NCBI RefSeq assembly: GCF_017591425.1
Contig: NW_024465885.1
Location: forward strand, 41,039,001-41,103,000
Length of the DNA stretch: 64,000 nt
Origin: Ochotona curzoniae
Taxonomy: Eukaryota; Chordata; Mammalia; Lagomorpha; Ochotonidae
Reading direction: 5' to 3'
The notes below the pieces were generated by a model. The model was given only the letters and a program-made list of their open reading frames with translations. It had not been told where the DNA came from and searched no databases. The position numbers and the translations under genes are program-made. Below, one piece after another: positions 11,791 to 22,510 of this stretch. Each line of letters begins with the position of its first letter. The stretch's first letter is position 1.

Positions 11791-12435
11791 CTACTGGCAT
11801 CCCTGGGCAGAGCAAGATGGACGGCAAGTGCCACACACATGGGTCACAGGTTGGCAACCACCGGATGGAGGCTGCAGAGGCCTTGGGCTACTGGATACCA
11901 CATGCACCACTTGAGGACCACAGGTCACAGAACCTCCTGGCTGGCATCCAAACATGAAGAGGCTCTGAGGTCGGCTGCTGGTGGGCAGACAGGTCACTGG
12001 GCGGTAGACACTGGGCCCACAGCTTATGGGCTGGCAGTTGGTAAGCAGAGAGCTCTGTGGACGGCAGCTGCTGGACACATAATTCAGAGGCTTACAGGAT
12101 ACCGGCAGGCAGGAGCTGGAGATGATGGAAGATACAGGGACAAAACTGGTGCCTTGGCTCGGTCTGGACACATAGTACACAGTGGAAGAACCCCCAGAGG
12201 TCGCACAGTTGCTGGGCACACAGTTGAGTGGCTGGCAGCTGGTGGATTCCATGCAGGTCTCTTGGCAGTTGTGGGAGAGCCAGGCCTGGTCTTGACCACT
12301 GCTGGGTACGTAGAGGACATCTCCGCAGCTCCCATTGGTAGAGCAGAGGGCCACAGATGGTGAGGCAGGGATGTGGCAAGAGTTCCTGAGGGACCCTGAA
12401 CCACAGTTTGCAGAGCAGTAGTTCTGGCAAGACAT
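11791..12435 (-). CDS. KRTAP26-1: Keratin-associated protein 26-1-like, copy B
   Basis: This is the second intact 214-residue copy, 9.3 kb to the right of copy A and in the same orientation. It shares His55 and Asn118 with A. It has Cys149 where A has Tyr, giving 24 cysteines, and a private Met161 (Thr elsewhere). Cys149 is shared with copy D but not with A, while residues 55 and 118 are shared with A but not with D, so the coding sequence is a patchwork. Promoter, start context and poly(A) signal are intact. The extra cysteine sits next to the repeat SCGPSVYRPV and could add a disulfide partner; that is inference. No sign of inactivation. Confidence 0.93.
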   Translation of the reverse strand: MSCQNYCSANCGSGSLRNSCHIPASPSVALCSTNGSCGDVLYVPSSGQDQAWLSHNCQETCMESTSCQPLNCVPSNCATSGGSSTVYYVSRPSQGTSFVPVSSIISSSCLPVSCKPLNYVSSSCRPQSSLLTNCQPISCGPSVYRPVTCLPTSSRPQSLFMFGCQPGGSVTCGPQVVHVVSSSPRPLQPPSGGCQPVTHVCGTCRPSCSAQGCQ

Positions 12436-12514
12436 AGTGAGGTTTTGGAGAGCAAGCTGGGCTTGTGCGGACAGATGAAACCAACTTTCGTACTGACCCT
12501 CACTTGGATGGGCT

Positions 12515-12526
12515 CCTTATATATCC
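12515..12526 (-). promoter_or_regulatory. TATA box of KRTAP26 copy B
   Basis: GGATATATAAGG on the minus strand, 80-91 bp upstream of the copy B ATG. Confidence 0.75.
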
Positions 12527-13525
12527 GTGGAGGTGGTGGATTAGCAAACAGACTCTTCCTGCTGTCTGCATGGTACTGTCTGGGAACTTGTCATTAGAGT
12601 CCAGGAAGTTGGGCTCCCAGTTCCCATAAAATGGCTGTTCCTAATGATGCCTTTCATTGATTAAATGTTTTGAGAATCCAGTATGACTTTATGTTAAAGA
12701 ATCTCTTCTGAAATGATCCAGCCCGAGACTCTTCAAAAGCTTTGATTTTATTCTAGTCAAATTATCTCTGCCCAAATATGCTTAAAATATGTGTGTATGA
12801 TTTCTTTTCTAAAATTACAGTAAATTTTCTTTATATGAAAGACTGCAGGTTTTTTCTTTGAGTGTCAAGAGTGTTGCCAGGCAAATGAAAAGTCCTGGAA
12901 ACTACACAAATATCCAGGATGCATGCCATGCAAAATGTGTATAATTTGCTTTGTTTGTGAATCCTGATATACATTGACTTTGTGTCAAAATATCTCTGCT
13001 GAAATCATCTGTGCTCACTTTAATAACTGCACTAAATATGCAAACTAACTTAAATTCTAAGGTTAACATACTTTTTTAAAATATTGAATACAGATAACAA
13101 AGTTGGGCTTTGTTAATGTTATGGATGCAAGGAAGACACTGTGAAAAGCCACATAGAACACTTTAAAGTAAGTTGGACTGCAAGACGTTTTTCAAAATTA
13201 CTAGACTTATCTTTCTCATGAATGGCAACTGAGTTCTATACTTCCTATAATATAGATAATGTATGGATTCAGATGCAGGTTTGTTCTGCCCTGCATCAAT
13301 TCTTATATCAGTTTTAAAAAGGGAGTTTCTAAATCATCTGTCAGTTTACAGTTCAGTTGAGTGATGACATCAGCATACACATATAATTTTCCTCATTTTG
13401 AGTGCTTTGAAACATATTTGACTACTTCAACTCTGCTAAATATTGTTTCTAAGATGTGTAATAATATTTACTGCAACCACCCTTCTCTGTTTTTCATGTT
13501 GATACATCAAGTATCTCCTACAGAT

Positions 13526-13835
13526 TTTTTTTAATTTATTAATTTTTTTGGAAAGTCCATTCTGCAGGGTGAAGGAGAACAGAGAGAAAAATGTTTCATC
13601 TGCTGTCTCACCCCTCAAGTGGCCACAATGGCTTGAAATATGTGAGTCCCATCCAGGGTCCTGGAGCTCCTATATTAATTCCACACTGCTGCTGGTGAAG
13701 AGTCCCAAGTTTTTGGCCATCCTCTACAGATTTCTCAGGCTGCATTTTGAGAACTAGAAGGAAGTAAAGACTCCACGATATGAAATGTTGCCCATATGGG
13801 ATCCCAGCACATGCAAGGTGAAGACTGTAGTGAAG
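13526..13835 (-). mobile_element. Degraded CSINE upstream of copy B
   Basis: A diverged minus-strand CSINE, with TTTGGAAAGTCCATTCTGC, the CTCAAGTGGCCACAATGGC region and ATATGGGATCCCAGCAC still visible. C and D hold the same insertion with an internal deletion (35241, 44779); A has none. This SINE therefore groups B, C and D. Confidence 0.65.
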
Positions 13836-14288
13836 ACTTCCACACTGACCCTGCAGTAGCTCTTTGGATGGGAATTTGAACTAGCTGATGGGCAAATTCC
13901 AATAGCTCTGGATCAAAATTAAATTTGTATCACAGCACTTACACTTTGTGTCAATGGACACTCCCACACATGTCGAATGTCCATCAGTCTTGAGGAAAAT
14001 TTTAGATATAGATTAATTTTTTTCTGTGATGCAATGTATCACAATTACACTATCGGGGTTGGCCTTTGAAATTAAAATGACATGGTCCATGCAGTTCTGT
14101 ACTAATGTGCTAAATGTTACTTGCTATTCTAGGTCAGAGGATACTGTCTTTTGAATTCATGTCTAACCTGTTTGAAGGGCTCTACTCACTCCATCTCCTA
14201 CTTCCAGAACTTCATTCGCTTATACTGTTTGTACACAACTTCTAGAGTCTTCTTGCAAAATCCTAGATACATCCCTCAGTATTGGTAG

Positions 14289-14579
14289 TAATAGGTACAG
14301 CCATGCTTAGCTTAATGCTTATCAGGTTTATGTGCTGAAGCTCGTTATGTCTGCTTTCCTCTACCACTGGCTGGAGTGCAAGCTCTGTATCATCAGCATT
14401 TCGCTGCACCTTGTTGTGTAAGGTCTGTGTTTCTCTGTATCCATCCTACATGTCCAGGAATGTTTTTCCAAGGAATGAGAACACGGGAGTTAGTGCCCGT
14501 TTAGTGCCTATTCTGTGATGGTGTGCTGTGGTGCCTATCTATGTGGCGTTGCTTTTTCATTACAATTCTAATAGTAAAT
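14289..14579. promoter_or_regulatory. Candidate upstream regulatory block, copy B
   Basis: Counterpart of 4671-4960, about 1.85 kb upstream of copy B. Only a handful of changes separate it from the A block, mainly around 14468-14478. The first GATA-type site (CTTATCAG) is kept; the second reads GCCTATCT, weakening it. Confidence 0.4.
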
Positions 14580-15589
14580 CAGACATTTCAAATACACATA
14601 TAAAAAAACAACAGATGCACAACACTTGAAAAAAGTCTTTTAGACCTCCCAAAACATTTTCCAGTTTAGAGTAACATATTAAATAGCATGGTGATGCTAA
14701 CATTTCTTAATAACTATATCTTCCAGGGTTGATTACATATGTGCTCTGATCAAGTCATGATCAATATGATTTTATGGAACAATTGCGACACAGATAATAT
14801 CTTCCTATTCATCACCAGCATGAGGATTTATAGATGTGTAATAATAACGTTAATGTAAAACACTATACTAGAACATTTTTAATGCAATAGAATCCTTAAT
14901 GAATTCCAGAGAATCTAATTTCTTTCATTCCATTTAAAAATTATTGCTATAAAGATATGCATATAAAATATGCATATTTTGTGTATTTCACAGGCATAAC
15001 TCTATGATAACCTTTCTATCCCCCCTCACAACACATCCTTTATTTATTTTATTTTTGTTGTGAAAGTTTACAATAATATAATCTCTGTTTCATAGCACTC
15101 CATGAAAACTCTTATTTGTGTGTGTTTATGTAATGATGTAGATATATCCAAAAGTTTTCCTAAAGTGACATAATTTGAATTTATTTTGAGGATTAATGCA
15201 TATTGAACTGATGTTATTTCATAGTGATGTTGTCACTAAAATGAAGGAAATCACCACTGGGCAACACTCATGAGCAGATCTTTGGAAGAACACGCTGTGT
15301 GAGTCCAGACAGAGTAGGACAAAGGAACCTCCTGGGTCATCCTCTACCTGTGACCATCTTACTGCCTTCTATTCAATGAAGCAGAAATTGTTTTCTTCCC
15401 TCTGCTGGAGGGAGGACTCTGAATCCAGTTCTCTTCTTCATATACACATCTGCAATGTTTCCCACATAAAATTAGAAGATTGCCTTCTTTCAGTTTACCC
15501 ATTCTTTCAATTAACCCATTCTTTCAATCAGTGTCACAAATGGTTACATGGATGACATTGTAGTACAGTGGCATGCAATGCAATACTCC
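14580..15589. other. Non-coding 5' flank of copy B with a large internal deletion
   Basis: No gene seen. Near 15440-15460 the sequence jumps from matching about 46.65 kb to matching about 50.66 kb in the copy D flank. Copies A, C and D all hold DNA here that B lacks, so a deletion in B is the simplest reading. Confidence 0.6.
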
Positions 15590-15840
15590 ACAGCACAGTG
15601 TTGGTACAAGTCTTTGGTGTTTTGCTTCCAATCCAACTACCTGCAAACATGCTTAGAAGGCAGCAGAAGGTAGCCTGCGTGCTGGAACCTCTGCTTCCTT
15701 GGTGTGCTGGCAGGATGCAATTCCTGATTCCTGGTTTGAATCTAGCTGGGCAGTGAGCCATCAGGTACAAGAAAGAAAACTTAACCTCTCTACTCTTGCC
15801 CCACTTCTCTGTTACTTGACCTCTCAAACAAATAGTATGT
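15590..15840 (+). mobile_element. Old CSINE-like SINE remnant
   Basis: Counterpart in the copy B flank of the remnant at 7915, with the same truncated 3' half and tail. Confidence 0.4.
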
Positions 15841-17633
15841 ATTTTAAGAATACAGATCATTTTTTATTTACCAATTCTTTTTATTTCCCTTCCTTCCGAA
15901 TCTATGTATTTTTTAAATGTAAGGGCAATTTTAACAGAGAATGTTAATTTTAAATCCGATTTGCATAAGTATTAATTTGAACCTTTATATCATGTCTCAT
16001 GCAGATGTAGAATTCATTGATCTTTGAACTTTCACAGGCATCTGGATTCAAGCTGAAAAATTTAATGTAATGCAATGTTTTAGATAATGTAGTCCTCTAT
16101 ACACAATATGTATCTGGGGTTGAATGATTGTCACAATAAACAAAATTAATATTTTCATCATTTTATATGACTGTAATTTCTTTATCCCCTCGCCCTGTGT
16201 GTGTGTGTGTGTGTGTTATACATTTGTGGTTAGAGTAGTTAAGCTCTACTTCCTCAGAAACTTGCATATATAAAGTAAAATAATACTAACTGAAGTGACT
16301 TTAGCCGTATGTTAGGTCCCCATAATTTCTCCTTGCATATAACTTATGTGTTGAATCCTTTCACCAGTGTCACCCAGAGTCAACATTCCTTGTCTTTTGC
16401 CAACTGCCATGCTATTCTATGCTTCTTGGAGGTCAACTATCTTAGACCTTAGTAATAAGTGAGATTATGCTAATGTTTTTTATGTCCATTTTATTCCAGC
16501 AAACACACATATACCCCTATTGTCATTGGATGAATGATTTTGCTAAGGAAGACTATTATGGTATCTTACAGGGATTAATACTTGTATTTAAATAAATGAT
16601 AAATCAATCTCTATATAAATATGGTATTTATGTATGTATTAAATATGCTATGCATATGTCCGTATAGTTTTCTCACACTATTTTCTCACATATCTATGGA
16701 TCATTTATTTATTCAAAACATTTTGTTCATTTTACATGCCTTTTTTCTGATGTCGTTCTTCCTATTGAGTTGTATGGATTATTTATGTATTTTAGATATT
16801 AACCTCCTACAAGTTCTACTCCGTGTGGACTTGTTCTTCATCTTGTTAGATGCTTGCTTTGCAGTTTTCAACAGGTGCACTCGCAGTGTGTCTGTTCCCT
16901 CTGTTTTGCATCTTTTGCTGTCTGTTCTAAGCACTCACGCCTGACTTGGATATCGCACTCGCCCTGTTCTCACTGCTTTTGCTGTTCTCTATTTGATTTT
17001 TATTTTTTTACTCAGTGTTTCCTCTTTACTTCCTTCTGCTAACACCAGACATAGTTTCTTCTTCTGTTTTCTAGGCTAGAGTTATTAGGCTAAAGATTTG
17101 TTCTGTTTTGTTTGTTATGACTTTGTGTGACTATAGCTCCAGACTTCCTCAAACCACCTTTGGTCATTATAGTTTTTGATATTACGCTCCTATCGTTGGT
17201 TTACTGAAGATTTTTTTGAAAAAAAAAATCTGTGTGTTTTTGAGCCTTTGTTTAAGAGTGTTTAAGTAAATTTTATAATTTACTGCAGTTAATGATTTTC
17301 ACTTCAATAGCACCATTATTGGCAAGTATTCTTGATATTTTTAAAATCTTTTTAAATTTGCTAAGACTTGTGAACTAATGTGTAATCTAAACTGAGAATT
17401 GATGTAGAAGTCACTGATTCAGTTTCCGTTTGATGTTTTATTCTGCATATAACAGGACTTCAACAAAGTTCATTGGATAATGGAATGAAAAGTAAAAGTT
17501 AAAAATCCCTTTATTTCAAAGTGGAAGTACAAGCAAGTTTAAGACTTATTTGAATGATAATATCAGCCTTAATTCAGCCCATCCACAACCAGTTGAAAAT
17601 GCAAGCATGCCATTGCACCTATATAGATTTTGT
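15841..17633. other. Non-coding DNA, copy B flank
   Basis: AT-rich, with a TG repeat at 16196-16216. No gene seen. Aligns with 51.0-52.8 kb. Confidence 0.5.
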
Positions 17634-17961
17634 TTTTTAAAGATTTATTTATCTTTATTGCAAATGCAGATATATAGAGAAGAGGAGAAACAGAGAGGAA
17701 GATTTTCCGTCTGATAATACACTCCCCAAGTGACTGCAATGGCTGGAGATAAGCCAATCCAAAGCCAGGAGCCAGGAGCTTCTTCTGGATCTCCATGTGG
17801 GTGCAGGGTCCCAAGGCTTTGGGCCATCCTCAACTGCTTTACCAGGCCATAGCAGGGAGCTGGATGGGAAGCTGGGTTGCTGGGATTAGAACCGGCGCTC
17901 ATATGGGATCCCAGTATGTTCAAGGCAAGGACTTTAGCCACTAGGCTACTGCACTGGGCCC
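17634..17961 (-). mobile_element. CSINE, full length, private to the copy B flank
   Basis: A minus-strand CSINE with TCACTCCC-type and GGGATTAGAACCGGC segments, flanked by imperfect direct repeats around TATAGATTTTGT and TTACAGATTCTAT. The equivalent place in the D flank (near 52.81 kb) lacks it, so it inserted after the two flanks separated. Confidence 0.85.
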
Positions 17962-18274
17962 CTTTACAGATTCTATAACAAAGAATAATGCATGTGATTT
18001 GATACTTGGTAATATTTGGATACAAGAAGAAATTAAGAGGAGCCAAAGAGTATTGTAACCTGGATGCCTAAGGAATGACTTTCAAATGCCTCACAAAATT
18101 GCCTTTTATTGATACAAAGAAGTGAAAGGAGCAACCTACATAAGTTTCTGATGATTTGATGTAGGCTTTTAAAATTTTTAGCTTGCATTTTATCTGTTTT
18201 AATATATCAAGCTAGGCTCACTTCAGACATGTGAAAAGTTAACATTACTACATTTTTGTGCAAAAATTATTTCA

Positions 18275-18605
18275 TTTTATTTTTAAGAGCTATTCATTAT
18301 TATTTGGAAGGCAGAGTCATAAACATGAGTAGTCACAGAAAGAAAGATCTTTCATCCACTAATTCACTCCTCTAATGGCTACGAGGGCTGCAATCGGGCA
18401 AGTCTCAAGCTGGGAGCCAGGATATACTTCCTTGTCTCCCACATGGGCACAGAGACCCAAGGACTTTGGCCATCCTCTGCTAACTTCTGAGACTGTAAGT
18501 ATGGAGGAGGATTGAACAATGGAGCAGCCAGAATGAACCTGTACTCATACTGGATCTCAGGGTTTGCAGGGGGACTTTTAGCCAATTGACCCATCACTCA
18601 TGGCC
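18275..18605 (-). mobile_element. Degraded CSINE
   Basis: A diverged minus-strand CSINE (TCACTCCTCTAATGGCTAC, then CCCAAGGACTTTGGCCATCC). The same insertion is present at 53460-53790, so it predates the B/D flank duplication. Confidence 0.65.
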
Positions 18606-18639
18606 TTGTGCATTTTTTTTTTTAATCCACAGTTTTTAT

Positions 18640-19930
18640 ATGCATGGTTTCCATTAGCTTATTGAAAAGACTTCTCCCTTTTGTTAGTTCCATTCCATCT
18701 ACAGCATTGCTTGGTCTACTGTCCATTACTCAGGATTTTGGTCTGCATGATATATCCATTGCTGAAACTGGGGCACCACGTTCCCTACCAGCACTGTAGT
18801 GACAGACATTTCTCCCTTGAGTTCTGTTAGCATTTGTTTCACATATTGGCATGTTTGGGAATTACACGCAAACACAGTTGTGATCACCATATAACCTTTG
18901 TGAAAAGGTCCTAATGGCATGGCCTTCTTGTCACTTCTGAAAGTCTGCAACAGTCTCTTGTCTGATCTACATAGAGCCACCACTGTTCTCTGAGTGATTA
19001 TGTCTGATACACATGTGTGCACCAAGGTTAACTTTTGGTAATGATTTGCATATAAGTTTTAGTGTCCATTGACTTTCAGACTAGGTATGTCAAATCAAAT
19101 GACTCCATTTTCTAGAACATTTAGTTACTTTGCTGTTTGAGAAATAAACTCTATTAAACCACTCCATAGAGTTTAGTGAAGAACGTACACTATCCTAATA
19201 TCTTTCAGAAAAATTCTTTTCAAATTCTGAGTAATCTTCACTATGTCAAGTTAACAGATAAAATTAATTTTCCTAAGCTATCAGTGTTTAAATAATTTTC
19301 TTTTTTAAGCATTCCTGCTGCAGCTGGATGTTATTTCTGAGGGTACTTCAAGATGCTTGAGTAAAGTATAAACAAATGGTAAATTTATTTTGGTACAGAA
19401 TTAAAAAGATGCATTCAGAATCTTTTCAGAGTAATGTTTTTCTGTGGAATTTTTATGATCCTTCTTTTATACTCTCATTACATGAAATATTTCAAATTGA
19501 GATTACTTATCTTTAAGAATGCCATACTTTTTTTTTCAATACTGTGTTTTCATTTAAACTTGAATACTCCCTTTAGGAGTTCTTGTAACACAGGTTTAGT
19601 ATTCATCTGGCTCACAGTTTCTATGTCTGAGAAAGTCCTTACCCCTCCTTAATGTTTCAAGGGCAGTTTTCCTGAACACAGAATTATTAATTGGCAGTAT
19701 TTTTGCCTCAGTACATTGATATGTAATTTTTTCTTCTCTTAGGGCTTGAATACGCTCTGATGAAAAAAAGAAATTTTGTCAACTCTTATCAAAGTTCACT
19801 TGTTCTTGGTGAGAGGCTTTTCACTTGCTTCTTTTAAGATTCAAGCTTTGTGCTTAATTTCTGGAAACGTTGGTGTTCAGTGCATTTTGTGATACTTTGG
19901 ACATCATGATCTGGATTTCCTTTCTCTTGT
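18640..19930 (-). mobile_element. Ancient LINE-1-derived fragment
   Basis: Segments such as TTTCTCCCTTGAGTTCTGTTA and TCTGAGAAAGTCCTTACCCC resemble common mammalian LINE-1 sequence read in antisense. It has no open frame. The counterpart in the D flank is split by a younger LINE-1 (53790-54300 and 55045-55760). Assignment is from memory of LINE-1 sequence, so the subfamily is not given. Confidence 0.45.
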
Positions 19931-19936
19931 CAATTT

Positions 19937-20240
19937 AGGAAATGTTTATTTATTAGAAGAGAGAGAGTACTCCCATTAAGTGTCTTACACCACACAGAGC
20001 TCTGACACCCAGGATAGAGCAGGGAAAATTTCAAAAGCCCAGACACCCATGTGGGCCTGTTAGATGGGTTCCAGGCACACAGTTACTTGGGCATTATGGT
20101 GCTGCTTTCTTGGGTTTATTACCCGAGAGCTTGGACAAATGTCAGGCAGGAGGGACTCACGTGAATACTGTAATGTGAGCTGCTGGCGTCGCCGGCATCA
20201 TTCCACTGCCTCCGTCACAAGGCTGGCTCAGCTTCATTGT
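19937..20240 (-). mobile_element. Possible degraded SINE
   Basis: A T-rich start (TTTATTTATTAGAAGAGAGA) followed by CACCCATGTGGG-type text suggests a badly degraded CSINE on the minus strand. The right part does not align convincingly. Confidence 0.2.
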
Positions 20241-20270
20241 GTACCATTTTCCCCTCTCTATTTGGACCAC

Positions 20271-20655
20271 TGTCAAGATTAATCAAAGAAACCACAAGAA
20301 AATTCTTAACAGACAAATGCTTTATTCTTCTACACTGTGGCCATTAGCCACACTTTCAGGATGAACGCCCTTTGTTTAAGCAAGCACAGCTTTTATATCC
20401 AGAAAGAATCCTTATCTTATGTGAAACTGGCAGTTCTTAGGATAGGGAGCAGGCGTTAACACATTCTCGGTATGCTTTGATTCATTACTTGTAGCTCATG
20501 GAAAACAAGAAGAAAAGATAGTTTTGGGGCCAGAGACTCTCTCTTCTGTTATTTTTAACCAGAGGAAGGCAGAGCTAGCACCAGGGAATTCAGTTTGTGT
20601 CTTAGTATTCCAAGGTTAGGACCTGGCCTGTGAATAGCTCCTTTGTCCACCAAAT
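20271..20655 (-). mobile_element. Possible solo LTR of an endogenous retrovirus
   Basis: On the minus strand there is a TATAAAAG box (20389-20396), about 75 bp on an AATAAA signal, a short U5-like stretch and a CA end near 20271. The TATA-to-AATAAA spacing is typical of an LTR. The segment is absent from the D flank. I could not define the TG start or a target-site duplication with confidence, and no retroviral coding sequence lies next to it. Confidence 0.35.
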
Positions 20656-21754
20656 CACTCAGATCTCTTCAGATTGCTTGACGTTTTTCATGTTATTTTT
20701 TTTTTCTTCAGAATGTGTGACTCTGTTGTTCAAAGACAATAAAGATGATCAATCAATAATTTTATTCTTCAACTCCAAGATGGCTGCTTAACTAATGTTT
20801 GTGACTCCTCTTCCATTGCCAGACTTCCCAGTTTGTTAGGAACCGTTTGCCTGAGTCATTCAGTTGTACAAGTTTGCTCTTTAGGAGTTCATTAAGCTTC
20901 TTTCATAAGAGTGTTTGCGATGCCAGGAAATATGTAGCTTTCTGTTTCTTTAGGATAATGAGCTCCAACTCTACTGATTGTGAAAGATTGCGTTATTTTT
21001 GAACCTTTTTTCATGCAGATAGCTTTACCTTGATGTCTACGCATTTGATGGAGCAGATCAATCATTATAGGTTCGTTTGGACAATGTGAAGATCATCTGA
21101 AGGAGCCTTAGCTTACTGTCCCAGCTTTCGGGATTCTGACTCAGTGGCACTGGGTCGCATCTGACTACTGCTGCTAAAAATTCAGTTGGTGCTATGGTTG
21201 GAAATCCTCTTACTAACAGGGTGATCAGGCTCTACATGCTCTCTGCAGACATGGTCTTGTTTGGTGGCTCAGCTTGTCCCTCATGGAAGACCTGCCTGTG
21301 GATCATGGGGAGCAGGAGATCCAGCTAGATCCCAAATCAAATCGGTCTACACTTTTCATCAGTTGGAGTGAAATAGAACTGAGACACAACACACTAAGGT
21401 TAATAAATGCACAGACAATCACAATTTCAGTTTTGACACTATATGTGCCACAAACCAAGAAAATAGTTATGTTATCTACCCCTACAATGATTTCATGTTT
21501 CATTTTAGAAACTTTTTTCTGTTTTTTTCTTTCCTCCAAAATCCTTTATCCAAAACTACTGCACTTCTTTCTGTCATGTTTAATTACATTACGTATTGCG
21601 ATATTTTATTTAAGGGCAAGGCAAGATTTGGTGTATATTTTCACATCATTTTTTTTGTTCAGCATAGTTACTTACCCTTTCTCATTATTTACTCTGCTGT
21701 TCTGAATGTTCAGTGATCTTCACCACACTTGTCTATATCCTACTTTCTTACTCC
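20656..21754. other. Non-coding DNA, copy B flank
   Basis: Nothing recognised up to about 21500; this part has no counterpart in the D flank. From about 21550 it aligns with 56.29 kb onward. The 143-codon plus-strand frame at 21274-21705 shows no domain and is hydrophobic low-complexity translation of T-rich DNA. Confidence 0.4.
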
Positions 21755-22078
21755 TTTAAAATATAGATTTATTGTTTGAAATTCTGAGTTAAATGCAAAG
21801 AGAGAGACAGAATCTTTCATCTATTTATTCACTCTGCAGATGGTTGTAATGGCTGGGGTCAGACCAGGAAAAAGTGACGGCAGGTGCTCAGAGATTCTTC
21901 TGGGTCTCCCACGTTGTTTGCAGGGGTCCAAGTGTGTGCTCCATCTTCCACTGCTTTTCCTAGGACATTGTTAGGGAGTTGAAGTGGAAGTAGAGCAGAC
22001 AGGGTGTGAGATGCCACCCATTTGGGTGCCAGACTTTCAAGAGGTGACTTTACCTACTATGCCACAATGTTGACCCCT
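21755..22078 (-). mobile_element. Degraded CSINE
   Basis: A minus-strand CSINE, with GGTTGTAATGGCTGGGGTCA and the CTTTCAAGAGGTGACTTTAC end. The same insertion is at 56470-56805. Confidence 0.65.
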
Positions 22079-22510
22079 ATCCTAATAATTCTTACAGATC
22101 AGGTCAAACTTAATCACCAAATGAAAACCTCAATTTTTACCTAATCAGATTTAATTTCTAATTGTTTTTTAAATTTCCAATTTAAACACTTTCTCATGTA
22201 CATATCTCATACTGATCACATCATAAATCTGCTTTATTTGATTTACCTCCTGTGTCACCTGAATAATAATTATGTTCAGGGCATTATAAACTTACTTGCT
22301 TTTATGTTTGCTAAGATAGCCAACATTCCATTCCAACAGATTTTTTTCTAGATACTTCTTCAAAGCAAAAAATGAAAGAGCGTTTTCTTGTTTTTAAATA
22401 GGAAATCTGTGGATTTTATTTCCTCTTGGTCTCATTTAAAATATTTATAATGTAAGATTTTCATGTAAATCAGAATGTGATAGCAAATGACTATTCAGAA
22501 AATTTTTTAG
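22079..22510. other. Non-coding DNA, copy B flank
   Basis: AT-rich. Aligns with 56.81-57.16 kb. No gene seen. Confidence 0.5.

Larger units (their letters stand above)
11515..13220. repeat. Segmental duplication tract B/A, partner 2210-3930
   Basis: Gene copy B with about 800 bp of 5' flank, nearly identical to the copy A tract. Left of 11515 the sequence resembles the left flank of copy D instead. Confidence 0.75.

Noticed and set aside
11455..12363. Long plus-strand open frames (174-302 codons) antisense to each KRTAP26 copy, also at 2530-3054, 33189-34058 and 42709-43602
   Set aside because: They lie opposite the KRTAP26 coding sequence in every copy. The Cys/Ser/Pro-rich coding strand simply gives few stops on the other strand. 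The predicted product has no recognisable domain and no promoter or poly(A) signal on that strand.
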